NCBI GenBank assembly: GCA_947498815.1
Contig: CANMLU010000016.1
Coordinates: 1-64,000, forward strand
Length of the DNA: 64,000 nucleotides
From: an uncultured Aquimarina sp.
GTDB taxonomy: Bacteria; Bacteroidota; Bacteroidia; Flavobacteriales; Flavobacteriaceae
Direction of reading: 5' to 3'
The notes under the pieces were generated by a model, which was not told the origin of the DNA, made no database searches, and saw only the letters and a program-made list of their open reading frames with translations. The position numbers were made by a program, and so were the translations under genes. Below, in pieces: positions 27,923-36,238 of this stretch; position 1 is the first letter of the stretch, and the number at the start of each line of letters is the position of its first letter.

Positions 27923-28279
27923 ATGGAAAAACTCACAAACAAAGAAGAAGAAATCATGCAAGCCATATGGAAGCTAAAAAAAGCTTTTGCCAAAGAGGTG
28001 CAGGCAGAACTTAACAATACCATTCATTATAATACGGTTTCAACAATAATTCGAAATCTTGAGGACAAAGGCTACGTAAGTCATCAAGCTTTCGGAAAAA
28101 CACATCAATATTTCCCTATCATAAGTAAGGAACAATATCGAAACACTTTTGTCAATAAAGCAATGACACAGTACTTCAACAACTCTTATAAAAACATGGT
28201 ATCATTTTTTGCAAAAGAAGAAAAAATTACTGCAGATGAGTTACGAGAAATTCTAAAAGTAATAGAAGAAAAAAAATAA
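27923..28279 (+). CDS. BlaI/MecI/CopY-family transcriptional repressor
   Basis: Winged-helix repressor of about 118 residues from ATG 27923. The family opening MEKLTNKEEEIMQAIWKLKKAFAKEVQAEL and the recognition-helix region HYNTVSTIIRNLEDKGYV are clear, followed by a C-terminal dimerisation segment (VSFFAKEEKITADELREIL). In known systems it is cleaved or released when the partner M56 protease is activated. The partner gene follows after 3 bases, and operator-like palindromes lie upstream. Confidence 0.95.
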   Translation: MEKLTNKEEEIMQAIWKLKKAFAKEVQAELNNTIHYNTVSTIIRNLEDKGYVSHQAFGKTHQYFPIISKEQYRNTFVNKAMTQYFNNSYKNMVSFFAKEEKITADELREILKVIEEKK

Positions 28280-28282
28280 GAT

Positions 28283-30211
28283 ATGGAAACCCTTTTAACC
28301 TATCTCTTTAAGACAAGTATACTGCTTTCACTATTTTACCTGGTCTATTATTTTCTATTAAAAAGAGATACCTTCTTTACTATAAACAGGTATTTTTTCT
28401 TACTGGGGATTATAATTTCAATGTTATTACCTTTTTTGGAGTTCGCTACAATAACATATGTTGAAAACCCTGATCTTTTCATACCCGAAACCGGTACTTT
28501 GGTAGCTCCCCTTGCAACAGCCAATCCTTCTGAAAATGTAATTTCCGAAACTACCCAAATTAATTGGTGGCAAATAGGGTTTACTTTTTATGGCATTGGT
28601 ATATTGATATTCTTTGTTCGGTTTACAATCCAAATCCTATCGTTGAAAAAGGTATTACGCAAAAAAGAAAATCAAGGTAAAAAAACATTCAATTTAATTG
28701 AAATTAAGGACGACATTGCTCCTTTTTCATTCTTTAAATCTATAGTATATAACCCGTCACTCCATTCAAGCAAAGAATTGGATATGATTCTTGCTCACGA
28801 AAAGATTCATGCACGGCAATATCACACTGTCGATCTTTTACTCGTCAACTTGGTGCTTATTTTTCAATGGATTAATCCTTTTGCTTGGTTTTATAAGAAA
28901 AGTTTAGAGCAGAATCTTGAGTTTATTGCCGACAAAGGAGCACTTAATGAAATATCATCAACTAAAGCATACCAACTTGCGCTAGTAAATGTTTCATCAA
29001 ACAATTACTCTGCGATTACAAATAACTTTTATCAATCATTAATCAAAAAAAGAATAGTTATGTTAAACAAACGACCATCAAAAAGACTTAACCTATTAAA
29101 ATTCACTATAATTCTTCCTCTACTCTCCTTGTTCTTGTGGAGTTTTAATACAAAAGAAGTGATCCAACACAAGAAACAAGAGACAAATGTATCTCAAGGA
29201 GTTTCTACAACAGAACCTGGTGATGTTAAAATAGAGATCAGAAGAGATAATACATTTGAAGAACTTAAAACTCTCAAAAAATCTCTTCAAAAATCATATG
29301 ACATAAAGCTTAATTTCATTCTTTTGGAGTATACCAATAATCTTATCTCTAAAATTAATATTAGTATTGAAAATGAATCTGGGTACATGACTTCATATTC
29401 TGATGCAGATTCTGATCAACCCATACCAAACATAGTGATCATCCTAAACGTTGATAAAGACAAAAAAGTAAAGGAAGCCAAGTTTTTTACCATTCCAAAA
29501 GGTTTTACATATGATCAATATGCGGGAATTCAAAAAATGACTTCTTCGTTACATAAACTTGGAGAGAATCCTATATACATAGTTAACAAGAAAGAATATA
29601 AAAAATCAGAATTAATAGGGCAGGCTTTTCTAGTTAATGAAGGAATACAGCTTCTTTTGGATAATGAAGCCAAAAACAATTACGGAGCAAAGGCCAAAGA
29701 TGGGGTTTTAGTCCTTAACGGAGCTCAAAAAGTAAACAGTCCTAAGGAAGGCTTTGATATATTTCAAAAAACCAAGTATACGGTTGGAGAATACTTAAAA
29801 GTAACAATGGAAATAACACCTGAGTATGGCTTTTTCCCAAAACAAATTCTAAAACCTAAATCAACTTCAGACTCTTTTATACTAATCGACAATGGTGAAA
29901 ATGGACATTTACTTCCTAAGTTGGGAAAAAAACCTATATATATAATTAATGGTAAAAAGCATTCAAAAACCGCTATGGTAGGAAAAACTTTCCTCACCAG
30001 TGAACCAATCCATTTATATTTGGGTAAAAATGCTGTTTCCAAGTTCGGCGACACTGCTAAAGATGGTGTTCTGGTGATTGAAAATGCCCTCCCCATGGAA
30101 AGTATGTCGACTAGAATCGATGATCAATACAAAAAAAAGCATGAAAAAGCACATATGATCTCCATCACGGATAAAACTCCCGAATTAAGTTTTTACCAAT
30201 TCAGAAGATAA
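28283..30211 (+). CDS. M56/BlaR1-like membrane metalloprotease with repeated plug-like C-terminus
   Basis: A 642-residue partner of the BlaI repressor. About four membrane helices in the first 310 residues surround a zinc-protease core: LAHEKIHARQYH gives His172-Glu173-x-x-His176, and NLEFIADKGA supplies Glu213. After a last helix near 270-290 the periplasmic part has two copies of a roughly 55-residue unit (about 430-482 and 550-605): PIYIVNKKEYKKSEL...YGAKAKDGVLVLNG and PIYIINGKKHSKTAM...FGDTAKDGVLVIEN. These resemble the TonB-dependent-receptor plug motif (YG-x-x-A-x-x-GVI). There is no penicillin-binding domain like that of BlaR1, so the signal is probably not a beta-lactam. Confidence 0.9.
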   Translation: METLLTYLFKTSILLSLFYLVYYFLLKRDTFFTINRYFFLLGIIISMLLPFLEFATITYVENPDLFIPETGTLVAPLATANPSENVISETTQINWWQIGFTFYGIGILIFFVRFTIQILSLKKVLRKKENQGKKTFNLIEIKDDIAPFSFFKSIVYNPSLHSSKELDMILAHEKIHARQYHTVDLLLVNLVLIFQWINPFAWFYKKSLEQNLEFIADKGALNEISSTKAYQLALVNVSSNNYSAITNNFYQSLIKKRIVMLNKRPSKRLNLLKFTIILPLLSLFLWSFNTKEVIQHKKQETNVSQGVSTTEPGDVKIEIRRDNTFEELKTLKKSLQKSYDIKLNFILLEYTNNLISKINISIENESGYMTSYSDADSDQPIPNIVIILNVDKDKKVKEAKFFTIPKGFTYDQYAGIQKMTSSLHKLGENPIYIVNKKEYKKSELIGQAFLVNEGIQLLLDNEAKNNYGAKAKDGVLVLNGAQKVNSPKEGFDIFQKTKYTVGEYLKVTMEITPEYGFFPKQILKPKSTSDSFILIDNGENGHLLPKLGKKPIYIINGKKHSKTAMVGKTFLTSEPIHLYLGKNAVSKFGDTAKDGVLVIENALPMESMSTRIDDQYKKKHEKAHMISITDKTPELSFYQFRR

Positions 30212-30234
30212 ATTACCAATGTTATTTTGATCTC

Positions 30235-30262
30235 AAACTCACTTTTTCAAGTGAGTTTTTTT
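30235..30262 (+). terminator. Terminator of the blaI-M56 operon
   Basis: Arms AAACTCACTT/AAGTGAGTTT with a 4-base loop are followed by a T run, 24 bases after the M56 stop. A short gene starts 14 bases later. Confidence 0.75.
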
Positions 30263-30275
30263 GTACTTTTAAACC

Positions 30276-30428
30276 ATGAAAAAACAATTATTTTCAATTT
30301 TGGCAAAAACGAACAAACTTATCCTTCCCAGCTTTACCAAAAGAAGACTAGATCTGGCCAAAGCATCCAAATTACAATTACTACTATTTGGATGGAGATT
30401 ATATGTTACTAAGAGGGCTTTGGGTTGA
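30276..30428 (+). CDS. Short conserved-looking protein, 50 residues
   Basis: A frame starting ATG 30276 encodes 50 residues: MKKQLFSILAKTNKLILPSF, then TKRRLDLAKASKLQLLLFGW and RLYVTKRALG. From memory very similar short proteins (LPSF...LDLAKASK...GWRxYVTKxAL) occur widely in Flavobacteriia, usually annotated as hypothetical. It is basic, amphipathic and without a signal peptide; the role is unknown, possibly RNA or membrane binding. An overlapping longer frame (30227-30412) is rejected because it begins within the terminator and has no family-like sequence. Confidence 0.75.
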   Translation: MKKQLFSILAKTNKLILPSFTKRRLDLAKASKLQLLLFGWRLYVTKRALG

Positions 30429-30541
30429 AATCTAAAGACTAAGATCAAAAATTACATTTTTTGCAACATTCAGGATCATTTTCAGTACTTATAGATGAAA
30501 TAATAATATCCTTAAAAAATAAATAATCAAAACTATTTAGT

Positions 30542-31360
30542 ATGAAAAAGTGGATCATTTTAGGAGTCGGCATACTAGGTATGCTTTCTCTATCAGCATT
30601 TTCAACCACCTCAAAACTACATCCAACAACAAACAGTATTCAATCTGACGAAATTACTGCTGTAATCAATAAAAACACTTCCGAAAAAGAGCTCGAGGAC
30701 TTAAAAACATTTTTTGCCGAAAACGGAATTGAATTGATGGTAAAAAAGATTGAATATAATGACGAAAATGAGATTACCAGTTTAAATCTTGTTCTTAAAA
30801 AGGGAAAATCAAAAAGTCAATACTCATCGTCATCAAGCACTCCTATTTCTGAAATCAAATTGGGGTATAAAGATGGCAGCCTTTACATCAACAATACTGG
30901 CAAGTTCGATATCATGGCATGGAAAAATCAATCTGGATTAAACCATACTATGATTGATATGGACAGTATCATGAAAAAACACAACTTCGCTTTCAATTTT
31001 AATTTTGACGAAGACAAAGACTCTCTATTCTTTAAAGGTCACTTTGACGTAAAAAAATTTAAAGATCAGATTATGAATTCTTTTTCTTTTGAAGAAGATG
31101 AAGACGGTAATTTCTTTTTTAACGGGCAACAAGCTCCATCTTTTCATCATCAAAAAGGGCAAAAATTTAGTTTTATAGATAATCCAGATATTGAAAAGCT
31201 AATTATTATCGATGGAAAAGAGTCTGATTTTGAAACCTTGGACAATTTGGCCAAATCTGATCAATTGGCCGAAGTAGATTTTTTAAAACCCACAACAGCA
31301 ATTAGTGTGTATGGCGACAAAGCAAAAGATGGCGCTATCATCGCAACGACCAAAGAATAA
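30542..31360 (+). CDS. Exported protein related to the M56 C-terminal domain
   Basis: A 272-residue exported protein with a signal segment (WIILGVGILGMLSLSAFS). Residues about 33-90 (ITAVINKNTSEKELEDLKTFFAENGIELMVKKIEYNDENEITSLNLVLK, split here by family) match the style of the EELKTLKKSLQ region of the M56 protein. The last 20 residues (AISVYGDKAKDGAIIATTKE) repeat the plug-like YG-AKDG motif found twice in the M56 protein. The middle is rich in Asp, Phe and Lys. The shared parts and position suggest that it works with, or is a target of, the BlaI-M56 system; that is inference. Confidence 0.75.
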   Translation: MKKWIILGVGILGMLSLSAFSTTSKLHPTTNSIQSDEITAVINKNTSEKELEDLKTFFAENGIELMVKKIEYNDENEITSLNLVLKKGKSKSQYSSSSSTPISEIKLGYKDGSLYINNTGKFDIMAWKNQSGLNHTMIDMDSIMKKHNFAFNFNFDEDKDSLFFKGHFDVKKFKDQIMNSFSFEEDEDGNFFFNGQQAPSFHHQKGQKFSFIDNPDIEKLIIIDGKESDFETLDNLAKSDQLAEVDFLKPTTAISVYGDKAKDGAIIATTKE

Positions 31361-31386
31361 CAATTAAATTGCATATAGATTAGCCA

Positions 31387-31420
31387 AGAGTCTTCATAAA
31401 AATATGAAGACTCTTTTTTT
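31387..31420. terminator. Bidirectional terminator
   Basis: Arms AGAGTCTTCATA/TATGAAGACTCT with an AAAA loop and a following T7 tract lie between the exported protein and the convergent apt gene. Confidence 0.85.
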
Positions 31421-31931
31421 AATAATTTAATAATGATGCTACGGGTGCTTTTAATTTTTCTTGTCCTTTCAAAAAATCGAGTTGCATAATAAAATTGCAT
31501 TGCACCACTACTCCACCAGATTCTTCAACCAGTTTACAAACAGCCTCTGCAGTACCTCCTGTTGCCAATACATCATCATGTATAAGAATATGTTCACCAG
31601 GGGTAATAGCATCTACATGAATCTCCAGTGTATCTTCGCCATACTCAAGGCCGTATGTTTGTGAATTTACGGTATACGGAAGTTTTCCTTTTTTACGAAC
31701 GGGTATAAAACCTGCTCCCAAACGTTCGGCGATCATACCACCAATAATAAATCCTCTTGATTCAATACCGATAACTTTGTCAATTTTTATATCTGTCGGG
31801 CAGAAATCGGCCAATTGATCCGCACAATGTATTAATGCTTTATGATTTGATAATAAAGGGGTGATGTCTTTAAATAAAATTCCGGGTTTTGGAAAATCAG
31901 GAATATCCCTGATAAAATCTTGTAAGTTCAT
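31419..31931 (-). CDS. apt: Adenine phosphoribosyltransferase
   Basis: Salvages adenine to AMP with PRPP in the cytoplasm. The 170-residue length is typical. Visible are FPKPGILFKDITPLL, the loop GIESRGFIIGG, RKKGKLPY and the PRPP-binding motif LIHDDVLATGGTAEA. It is a single gene, convergent with the exported protein gene across a terminator. Confidence 0.97.
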   Translation of the reverse strand: MNLQDFIRDIPDFPKPGILFKDITPLLSNHKALIHCADQLADFCPTDIKIDKVIGIESRGFIIGGMIAERLGAGFIPVRKKGKLPYTVNSQTYGLEYGEDTLEIHVDAITPGEHILIHDDVLATGGTAEAVCKLVEESGGVVVQCNFIMQLDFLKGQEKLKAPVASLLNY

Positions 31932-32311
31932 GGCTCGAAAATAATGAAATTTAAAAAAAGAGTACTAAAAAAGATGAAAAGCTCCTACAAAACCAAAAAA
32001 ACAGCCAAAACACCTCTTCAATTCTTACAATAAAAAATCAAAAACAACATTTATTGTTATAAATTATAACAATAATTAAGATAATATAGTTACACATTAA
32101 AACAATAATCATTTTTATAGTTACATAATGATAATCACTTTCATAGATTTTAATATAAATATTTTGTAAACAACTTTCCTTCAGATATATTGAAAAAACA
32201 AGTATTAAAAACAACGAATCAGAAAACATAAAATCTAAGAAATCATGTAAACAAAACTACTTCTTTCCGTACCATCAAAAAAAGTAATTCAATCATTTAA
32301 AACTATCTAAA
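31932..32311. other. AT-rich intergenic region with a 10-bp palindrome
   Basis: About 380 bases without a credible ORF, rich in A/T runs. A palindrome TTATTGTTAT-AAATT-ATAACAATAA lies at 32051-32075, and several GTTA/TAAC-containing words repeat nearby (TAGTTACA at about 32088 and 32119). This may be the regulatory region of apt and/or the SPFH gene. Confidence 0.55.
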
Positions 32312-33649
32312 ATGCTAACATTTATAGGAATCCTTATGGTTCTTACAGGAATCATCATGCTCATTATCAAGCCTTTTTTTGGAACTGTTAAAGCTCTAAA
32401 TTGGTTTACAAAACAACGTAATTTTCAAATGATAGGCTTTGGCTTCGTGCTTAGTGTCATCTCGGGAATGTTCTTTTATGCAGAACCTGGTACCGCTTAT
32501 GCCGTACAATATCCTTGGGGAAGTCAAAAAGCAGTAGTACATCAAGGAATCAACACCAAAATGTGGGGACGATTGATTCCGATACAATTCGAACTACCGA
32601 TCAAATATGTAATCCCTAATAAAAAAGACGGTGAACTAGGTGAACAAAGTAAGTATGCCAATGTAGATGTAGCCAAATATTGGGCATTTAGTGATGCGGT
32701 AAAAGCCAGGATTGCGACCTCTGTTGTTATAAGTATAAATACTGCAGATGAAGATCAATTTTTATCGGTTGCTGATCGTAACAAAACAGAAAAAAATCTG
32801 ATCCGTTCGAGAATCATCCCAAATATCGATCAATCCATTAAGAACACTTGTAAATTGATGGACGCTCAAGATTACATCTCGGGGCAGGCTTCAGATTTTG
32901 ATCGATATTTCAAAGATCAGTTAGAGAACGGAATGTATGTTCTGGAAGAGTATATCGCAAGCGAACAAAGAGAAATTATTGGAGATAGCACAATAGTGCG
33001 AACCGTGGTCAATAAAGAATCTAAACAAAAACGCTATAGAATAAAATACATCAACGGAGAACCAATAAGAGAGCATGGAAATTCTTTAAAAGCTTATGGT
33101 CTTACTGTTGTACAAGCGGTTGTTACTGAAATTGATTGGGAAAGTACTTTTGATAAGCGATTACAATTACAAAAGGAAGAAGTGGCGCAAACTCAATTAG
33201 AAAAACAACAAGCAGAACGACAATTTTATCGTGCTCAAAAAGAAATTGCAAAAGGTGAAGCTGAAAAAGCAACAGAACGTGCTCGATTAGAAAAGGAGCA
33301 AATTCAAAAAACTATTGAAGCAGAAACCAAAGCCAAAGTTGCCGAGTTTAACCTTATTGAAGAACGTAAAAATTATGAGGTAGCACAGTTTAAAGCCAAA
33401 ACTCAAAAGACGATGGCCGATGCACAATCTTATGAAAACGCCAAACTCGTTACAGCGGGTCTTACGCCACAAGAACGAGCAGAATGGGAGTATAAAACTT
33501 CTGTAAATATCGCCAGAGAGCTTAAAGAGCTTAGACTTCCTGAAATTTATATCCAGGATGGAGCAAAACAAGGTGACAGTGGTAATTTATTGCAGTCGTT
33601 GATTGGCGCTGATCTTGCAAAAAAGATGATGAACAGAAAAAGCCAATAA
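32312..33649 (+). CDS. SPFH/band 7-domain membrane protein
   Basis: A 445-residue protein with two N-terminal hydrophobic helices (about 1-21 and 40-60), then an SPFH-like domain (about 65-285: EPGTAYAVQYPWGSQKAVVHQGINTKMWGRL, ending YGLTVVQAVVTEIDWESTFDKRL) and a long Lys/Glu/Gln-rich coiled coil (about 285-390) in which alternating charges repeat. The end, NLLQSLIGADLAKKMM, is typical of flotillin/prohibitin-like proteins. It probably forms membrane-bound oligomeric cages and may organise membrane microdomains. No NfeD-like partner is adjacent. Confidence 0.85.
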   Translation: MLTFIGILMVLTGIIMLIIKPFFGTVKALNWFTKQRNFQMIGFGFVLSVISGMFFYAEPGTAYAVQYPWGSQKAVVHQGINTKMWGRLIPIQFELPIKYVIPNKKDGELGEQSKYANVDVAKYWAFSDAVKARIATSVVISINTADEDQFLSVADRNKTEKNLIRSRIIPNIDQSIKNTCKLMDAQDYISGQASDFDRYFKDQLENGMYVLEEYIASEQREIIGDSTIVRTVVNKESKQKRYRIKYINGEPIREHGNSLKAYGLTVVQAVVTEIDWESTFDKRLQLQKEEVAQTQLEKQQAERQFYRAQKEIAKGEAEKATERARLEKEQIQKTIEAETKAKVAEFNLIEERKNYEVAQFKAKTQKTMADAQSYENAKLVTAGLTPQERAEWEYKTSVNIARELKELRLPEIYIQDGAKQGDSGNLLQSLIGADLAKKMMNRKSQ

Positions 33650-33703
33650 GAGCAAAACTCTAACTAAAACCTTTAAAAACAAAAGGTTAAGAGTGTAATT
33701 ACC

Positions 33704-33763
33704 AGCTACTCGAATTATGTTTAAAGATATTATTTTACTTTAGCATATCGGGTAGCTTTTTTT
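33704..33763 (+). terminator. Terminator after the SPFH gene
   Basis: AGCTACTCGA (33704-33713) pairs with TCGGGTAGCT (33748-33757) with one G-T pair, followed by a T7 tract. The loop is long (34 bases). Confidence 0.5.
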
Positions 33764-33787
33764 AGTTGCTAAAAAGTCAAGATAAAT

Positions 33788-33819
33788 TTTGCCATCAATA
33801 TAAAAAACAATTATATTTG
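33788..33819 (+). promoter_or_regulatory. Promoter of tRNA-Arg
   Basis: TTTG (33788-33791), 20 bases, then TATATTTG (33812-33819), a full Bacteroidota promoter match. The tRNA begins 13 bases downstream. Confidence 0.75.
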
Positions 33820-33831
33820 CACCCGCAAAAC

Positions 33832-33905
33832 GGCCTCGTAGCATAACTGAATAGTGCACTTGATTACGGCTCAAGAGGTTGCAGGTTTGAATCCTGCCGA
33901 GGTCA
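33832..33905 (+). tRNA. tRNA-Arg (anticodon ACG)
   Basis: Acceptor stem GGCCTCG pairs with CGAGGTC (one G-T), discriminator A at 33905. D stem GCAT/GTGC, anticodon stem CTTGA/TCAAG with loop TTACGGC (anticodon ACG, read as ICG for CGN codons), T arm GCAGG-TTTGAAT-CCTGC. CCA is not encoded. It is followed by a terminator. Confidence 0.95.
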
Positions 33906-33913
33906 CAACAAGC

Positions 33914-33944
33914 AAGAAACCACGTCCAAAAGACGTGGTTCTTT
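33914..33944 (+). terminator. Terminator of tRNA-Arg
   Basis: AACCACGTC/GACGTGGTT stem with a CAAAA loop followed by CTTTATTTT, nine bases after the tRNA. Confidence 0.75.
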
Positions 33945-34106
33945 ATTTTATAGAAAAACCAAACGTAGTTTGAAGTTTTGAAATAAAATAAGGAACTAGA
34001 GTGATAACTCGTGGTTTATTATTTGCAACAGTGAGTATATTCAGGATCATGAAATAATCCTGCAAATTACTCCTAAAAACAAAATTGGCTTTAAGAATCT
34101 ACAATG

Positions 34107-36059
34107 TTAAATAGTCATGGTGAAAAATTGTTCTTCTTGCCCCTTATTAGAAAGTTTTATAAGATGTATTTCTTCCTTCTGATTAGCTTTTCCAAAATTA
34201 TATTGCACTTTACATTTTAGAAATACACTGTTTTTTTTCTCAAAAGAACCGTTGCCTAAATATTTGACATTAATCAGCCATTTACCTTTTCCGTTGCCGT
34301 CTATTTCAAATTGATTCTTATTATAGCCTTGTTCGATTTCATTTTCGAAAGTTTCGTTTTCTTCGGTAATACTATGTTTCCATTTAAAAAACTTATTTTG
34401 AGGATTTACAAATTGTATTTCAAATTCTGCATTCTCATGAGTCCAATCAAATACTAAACGAGCGTCATAAACAACATTCTTCTTTACACTATTGTCTAAT
34501 TTAGTGATATCCAATTTATTTTTATAGATTAAGTTTCTAATTTCATCTTTAACCATTTTTGCAAAAGGTGTAAAATCCAGATGTTCATCAATCAACTTAC
34601 TATAAGTCCTATTAAGTAAAGTAAGCGCTTTTTGATGTTCTCCTATTTCTATTGTTGCCATAGCCAGGTCATAATACGATTCTATTCTATTGGGATACAA
34701 CTCTAATAGTTTTTTAGAAACATCATAAAACATAGCGCTATTATTTGATTGGGAGAGTATAAAAAGTAAACTTTTAAGCTCGGATATATCTATTTCTTTT
34801 TTTTCTAAAATATTAGATAAAATCTGGTGTGCCAAATCAGGATTAGCATCTTTAAAGAAATTATACACATCAATAAAGTATTGAAGATCCTCTTTATATG
34901 CATTTCTTTGATTTAAGTATTTTTTATAGGCATCATCTACTCCGCTATTTTTTTTAAGTTCTTTTAAATAAGAAGTTAATTTAACGCCTTTCTTAATTTT
35001 TACTTTACCATCATACTCATTGTTAGTAAGTAATGCTGTATTTTTTATTGGTTTTTTAGTATTGAAAGTAGTCGATTTTCTGGTTATAAGAATAACACCA
35101 TTAGCTCCTTCTGAACCATACCGATTTGTAGCCGCCAACCCTTTTAAAACAGTAATATCTGCTATGTCCGCTGGGTGAATCCAAGGAATAGAAGCAACTC
35201 TGCCGGTCACAGAACTTGAACGTGCCTGAGGAACCCCGTCCAATACTACTAAGCCATAGTTATTATTCAGAATAGAAAATCTACCTCCTCTTGTATAAAA
35301 TTGAGATATACTACCATCGATTTTTATTCCAGAGAACTTTCCTTTAATCGCTGAACCAACAGACCCATGAGATAGATCTATTTGATTACCATCAATTGAT
35401 TGTACTGCATACCCTATTGCATCTTTATTTTTGGAGTTCGATTCCGTTATATATTCTTTTTTGGCTTTTCCTTTTACTTCTACTTCATCTAATCGGTTTG
35501 GGATAGAGTTAAATGGGGGAACGCTATCTTTTTTATTACTTAATGCGCTTACTGTATCTTGTTCGCTATTTGTATTTAGTTTAATATATTTTCCGGTATT
35601 GATATCCGCCAATAATTTTGATTCATCTTGGTCAGCGTTTTGATTATTATTTATGACATATAGTACATCAGCAATATTTGTAGATTTTGTTCGATTTATA
35701 TTTTGAAAACTATCCGTGAATAAAAGGGCATCATCGAACCCAGAGTAGTGCAGTAATGGACTAAAGGAAGTAGCACCATCATATGTTATATTTTTTAACT
35801 TCTCTTTCAGTTCTGCCCAATTTCCATCTTCGACATCAAAAATAATTTCATCCAATATGGTATAATTGAAAATAACTAACGTGGTTTTATTGTTTGGACT
35901 TTCATTGAAATACTTATTCAAATATTCAAATTCCTGATCAAAATCCTTTTGTTCCATAGACCAAGAGGCATCCCAGAAAATGACAACTTTTTTTTGAGCA
36001 TTTAAAGTACTTAAAAATGAAAAACAACAAATAACAATAAGGAATATTACTTTTTTCAT
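34107..36059 (-). CDS. VWA-like + TonB-plug-like + TPR-like exported protein
   Basis: A 650-residue exported protein with an unusual domain order. After the signal peptide (to NAQ, about residue 22), residues about 24-175 look like a von Willebrand A domain with a DxSxS metal site (FWDASWSM, Asp30/Ser32/Ser34). Residues about 195-335 resemble a TonB-receptor plug: RLDEVEVKGKAKKEY, GYAVQSIDGNQIDLS, LVVLDGVPQ, HPADIADITVLKGLAATNRYGSEGANGVILITRK. The rest holds helical TPR-like repeats (about 400-500) and a beta-rich C-terminus. No barrel follows the plug, so this is not a receptor. Such a VWA/plug/TPR set suggests a surface or envelope scaffold; function unknown. It is monocistronic. Confidence 0.8.
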   Translation of the reverse strand: MKKVIFLIVICCFSFLSTLNAQKKVVIFWDASWSMEQKDFDQEFEYLNKYFNESPNNKTTLVIFNYTILDEIIFDVEDGNWAELKEKLKNITYDGATSFSPLLHYSGFDDALLFTDSFQNINRTKSTNIADVLYVINNNQNADQDESKLLADINTGKYIKLNTNSEQDTVSALSNKKDSVPPFNSIPNRLDEVEVKGKAKKEYITESNSKNKDAIGYAVQSIDGNQIDLSHGSVGSAIKGKFSGIKIDGSISQFYTRGGRFSILNNNYGLVVLDGVPQARSSSVTGRVASIPWIHPADIADITVLKGLAATNRYGSEGANGVILITRKSTTFNTKKPIKNTALLTNNEYDGKVKIKKGVKLTSYLKELKKNSGVDDAYKKYLNQRNAYKEDLQYFIDVYNFFKDANPDLAHQILSNILEKKEIDISELKSLLFILSQSNNSAMFYDVSKKLLELYPNRIESYYDLAMATIEIGEHQKALTLLNRTYSKLIDEHLDFTPFAKMVKDEIRNLIYKNKLDITKLDNSVKKNVVYDARLVFDWTHENAEFEIQFVNPQNKFFKWKHSITEENETFENEIEQGYNKNQFEIDGNGKGKWLINVKYLGNGSFEKKNSVFLKCKVQYNFGKANQKEEIHLIKLSNKGQEEQFFTMTI

Positions 36060-36238
36060 ATCTAAAGGTTAAACTACTAATTTTGAAACAAATCTTTCAT
36101 TGCACTACAATTCCAATTTAACAATAAAAGATCCAAACATTACTATTCAGATTTTATTTTAACAAGAATTTTCTAAGCACCTGAAACAGGGTTTTAAAGG
36201 ATTATTAAATGATTCCTAGATATTGTTCTAAATACAAC

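Noticed and set aside
28283-30211. Beta-lactam sensor BlaR1
   Set aside because: The protease core matches but there is no penicillin-binding sensor domain or SxxK/KTG set; plug-like units occupy the C-terminus.
30227-30412. 61-codon frame
   Set aside because: It starts in the terminator hairpin and overlaps the better 50-codon gene at 30276 in another frame.
34107-36059. TonB-dependent receptor
   Set aside because: Plug-like region only; no beta-barrel follows, and VWA and TPR-like parts flank it.
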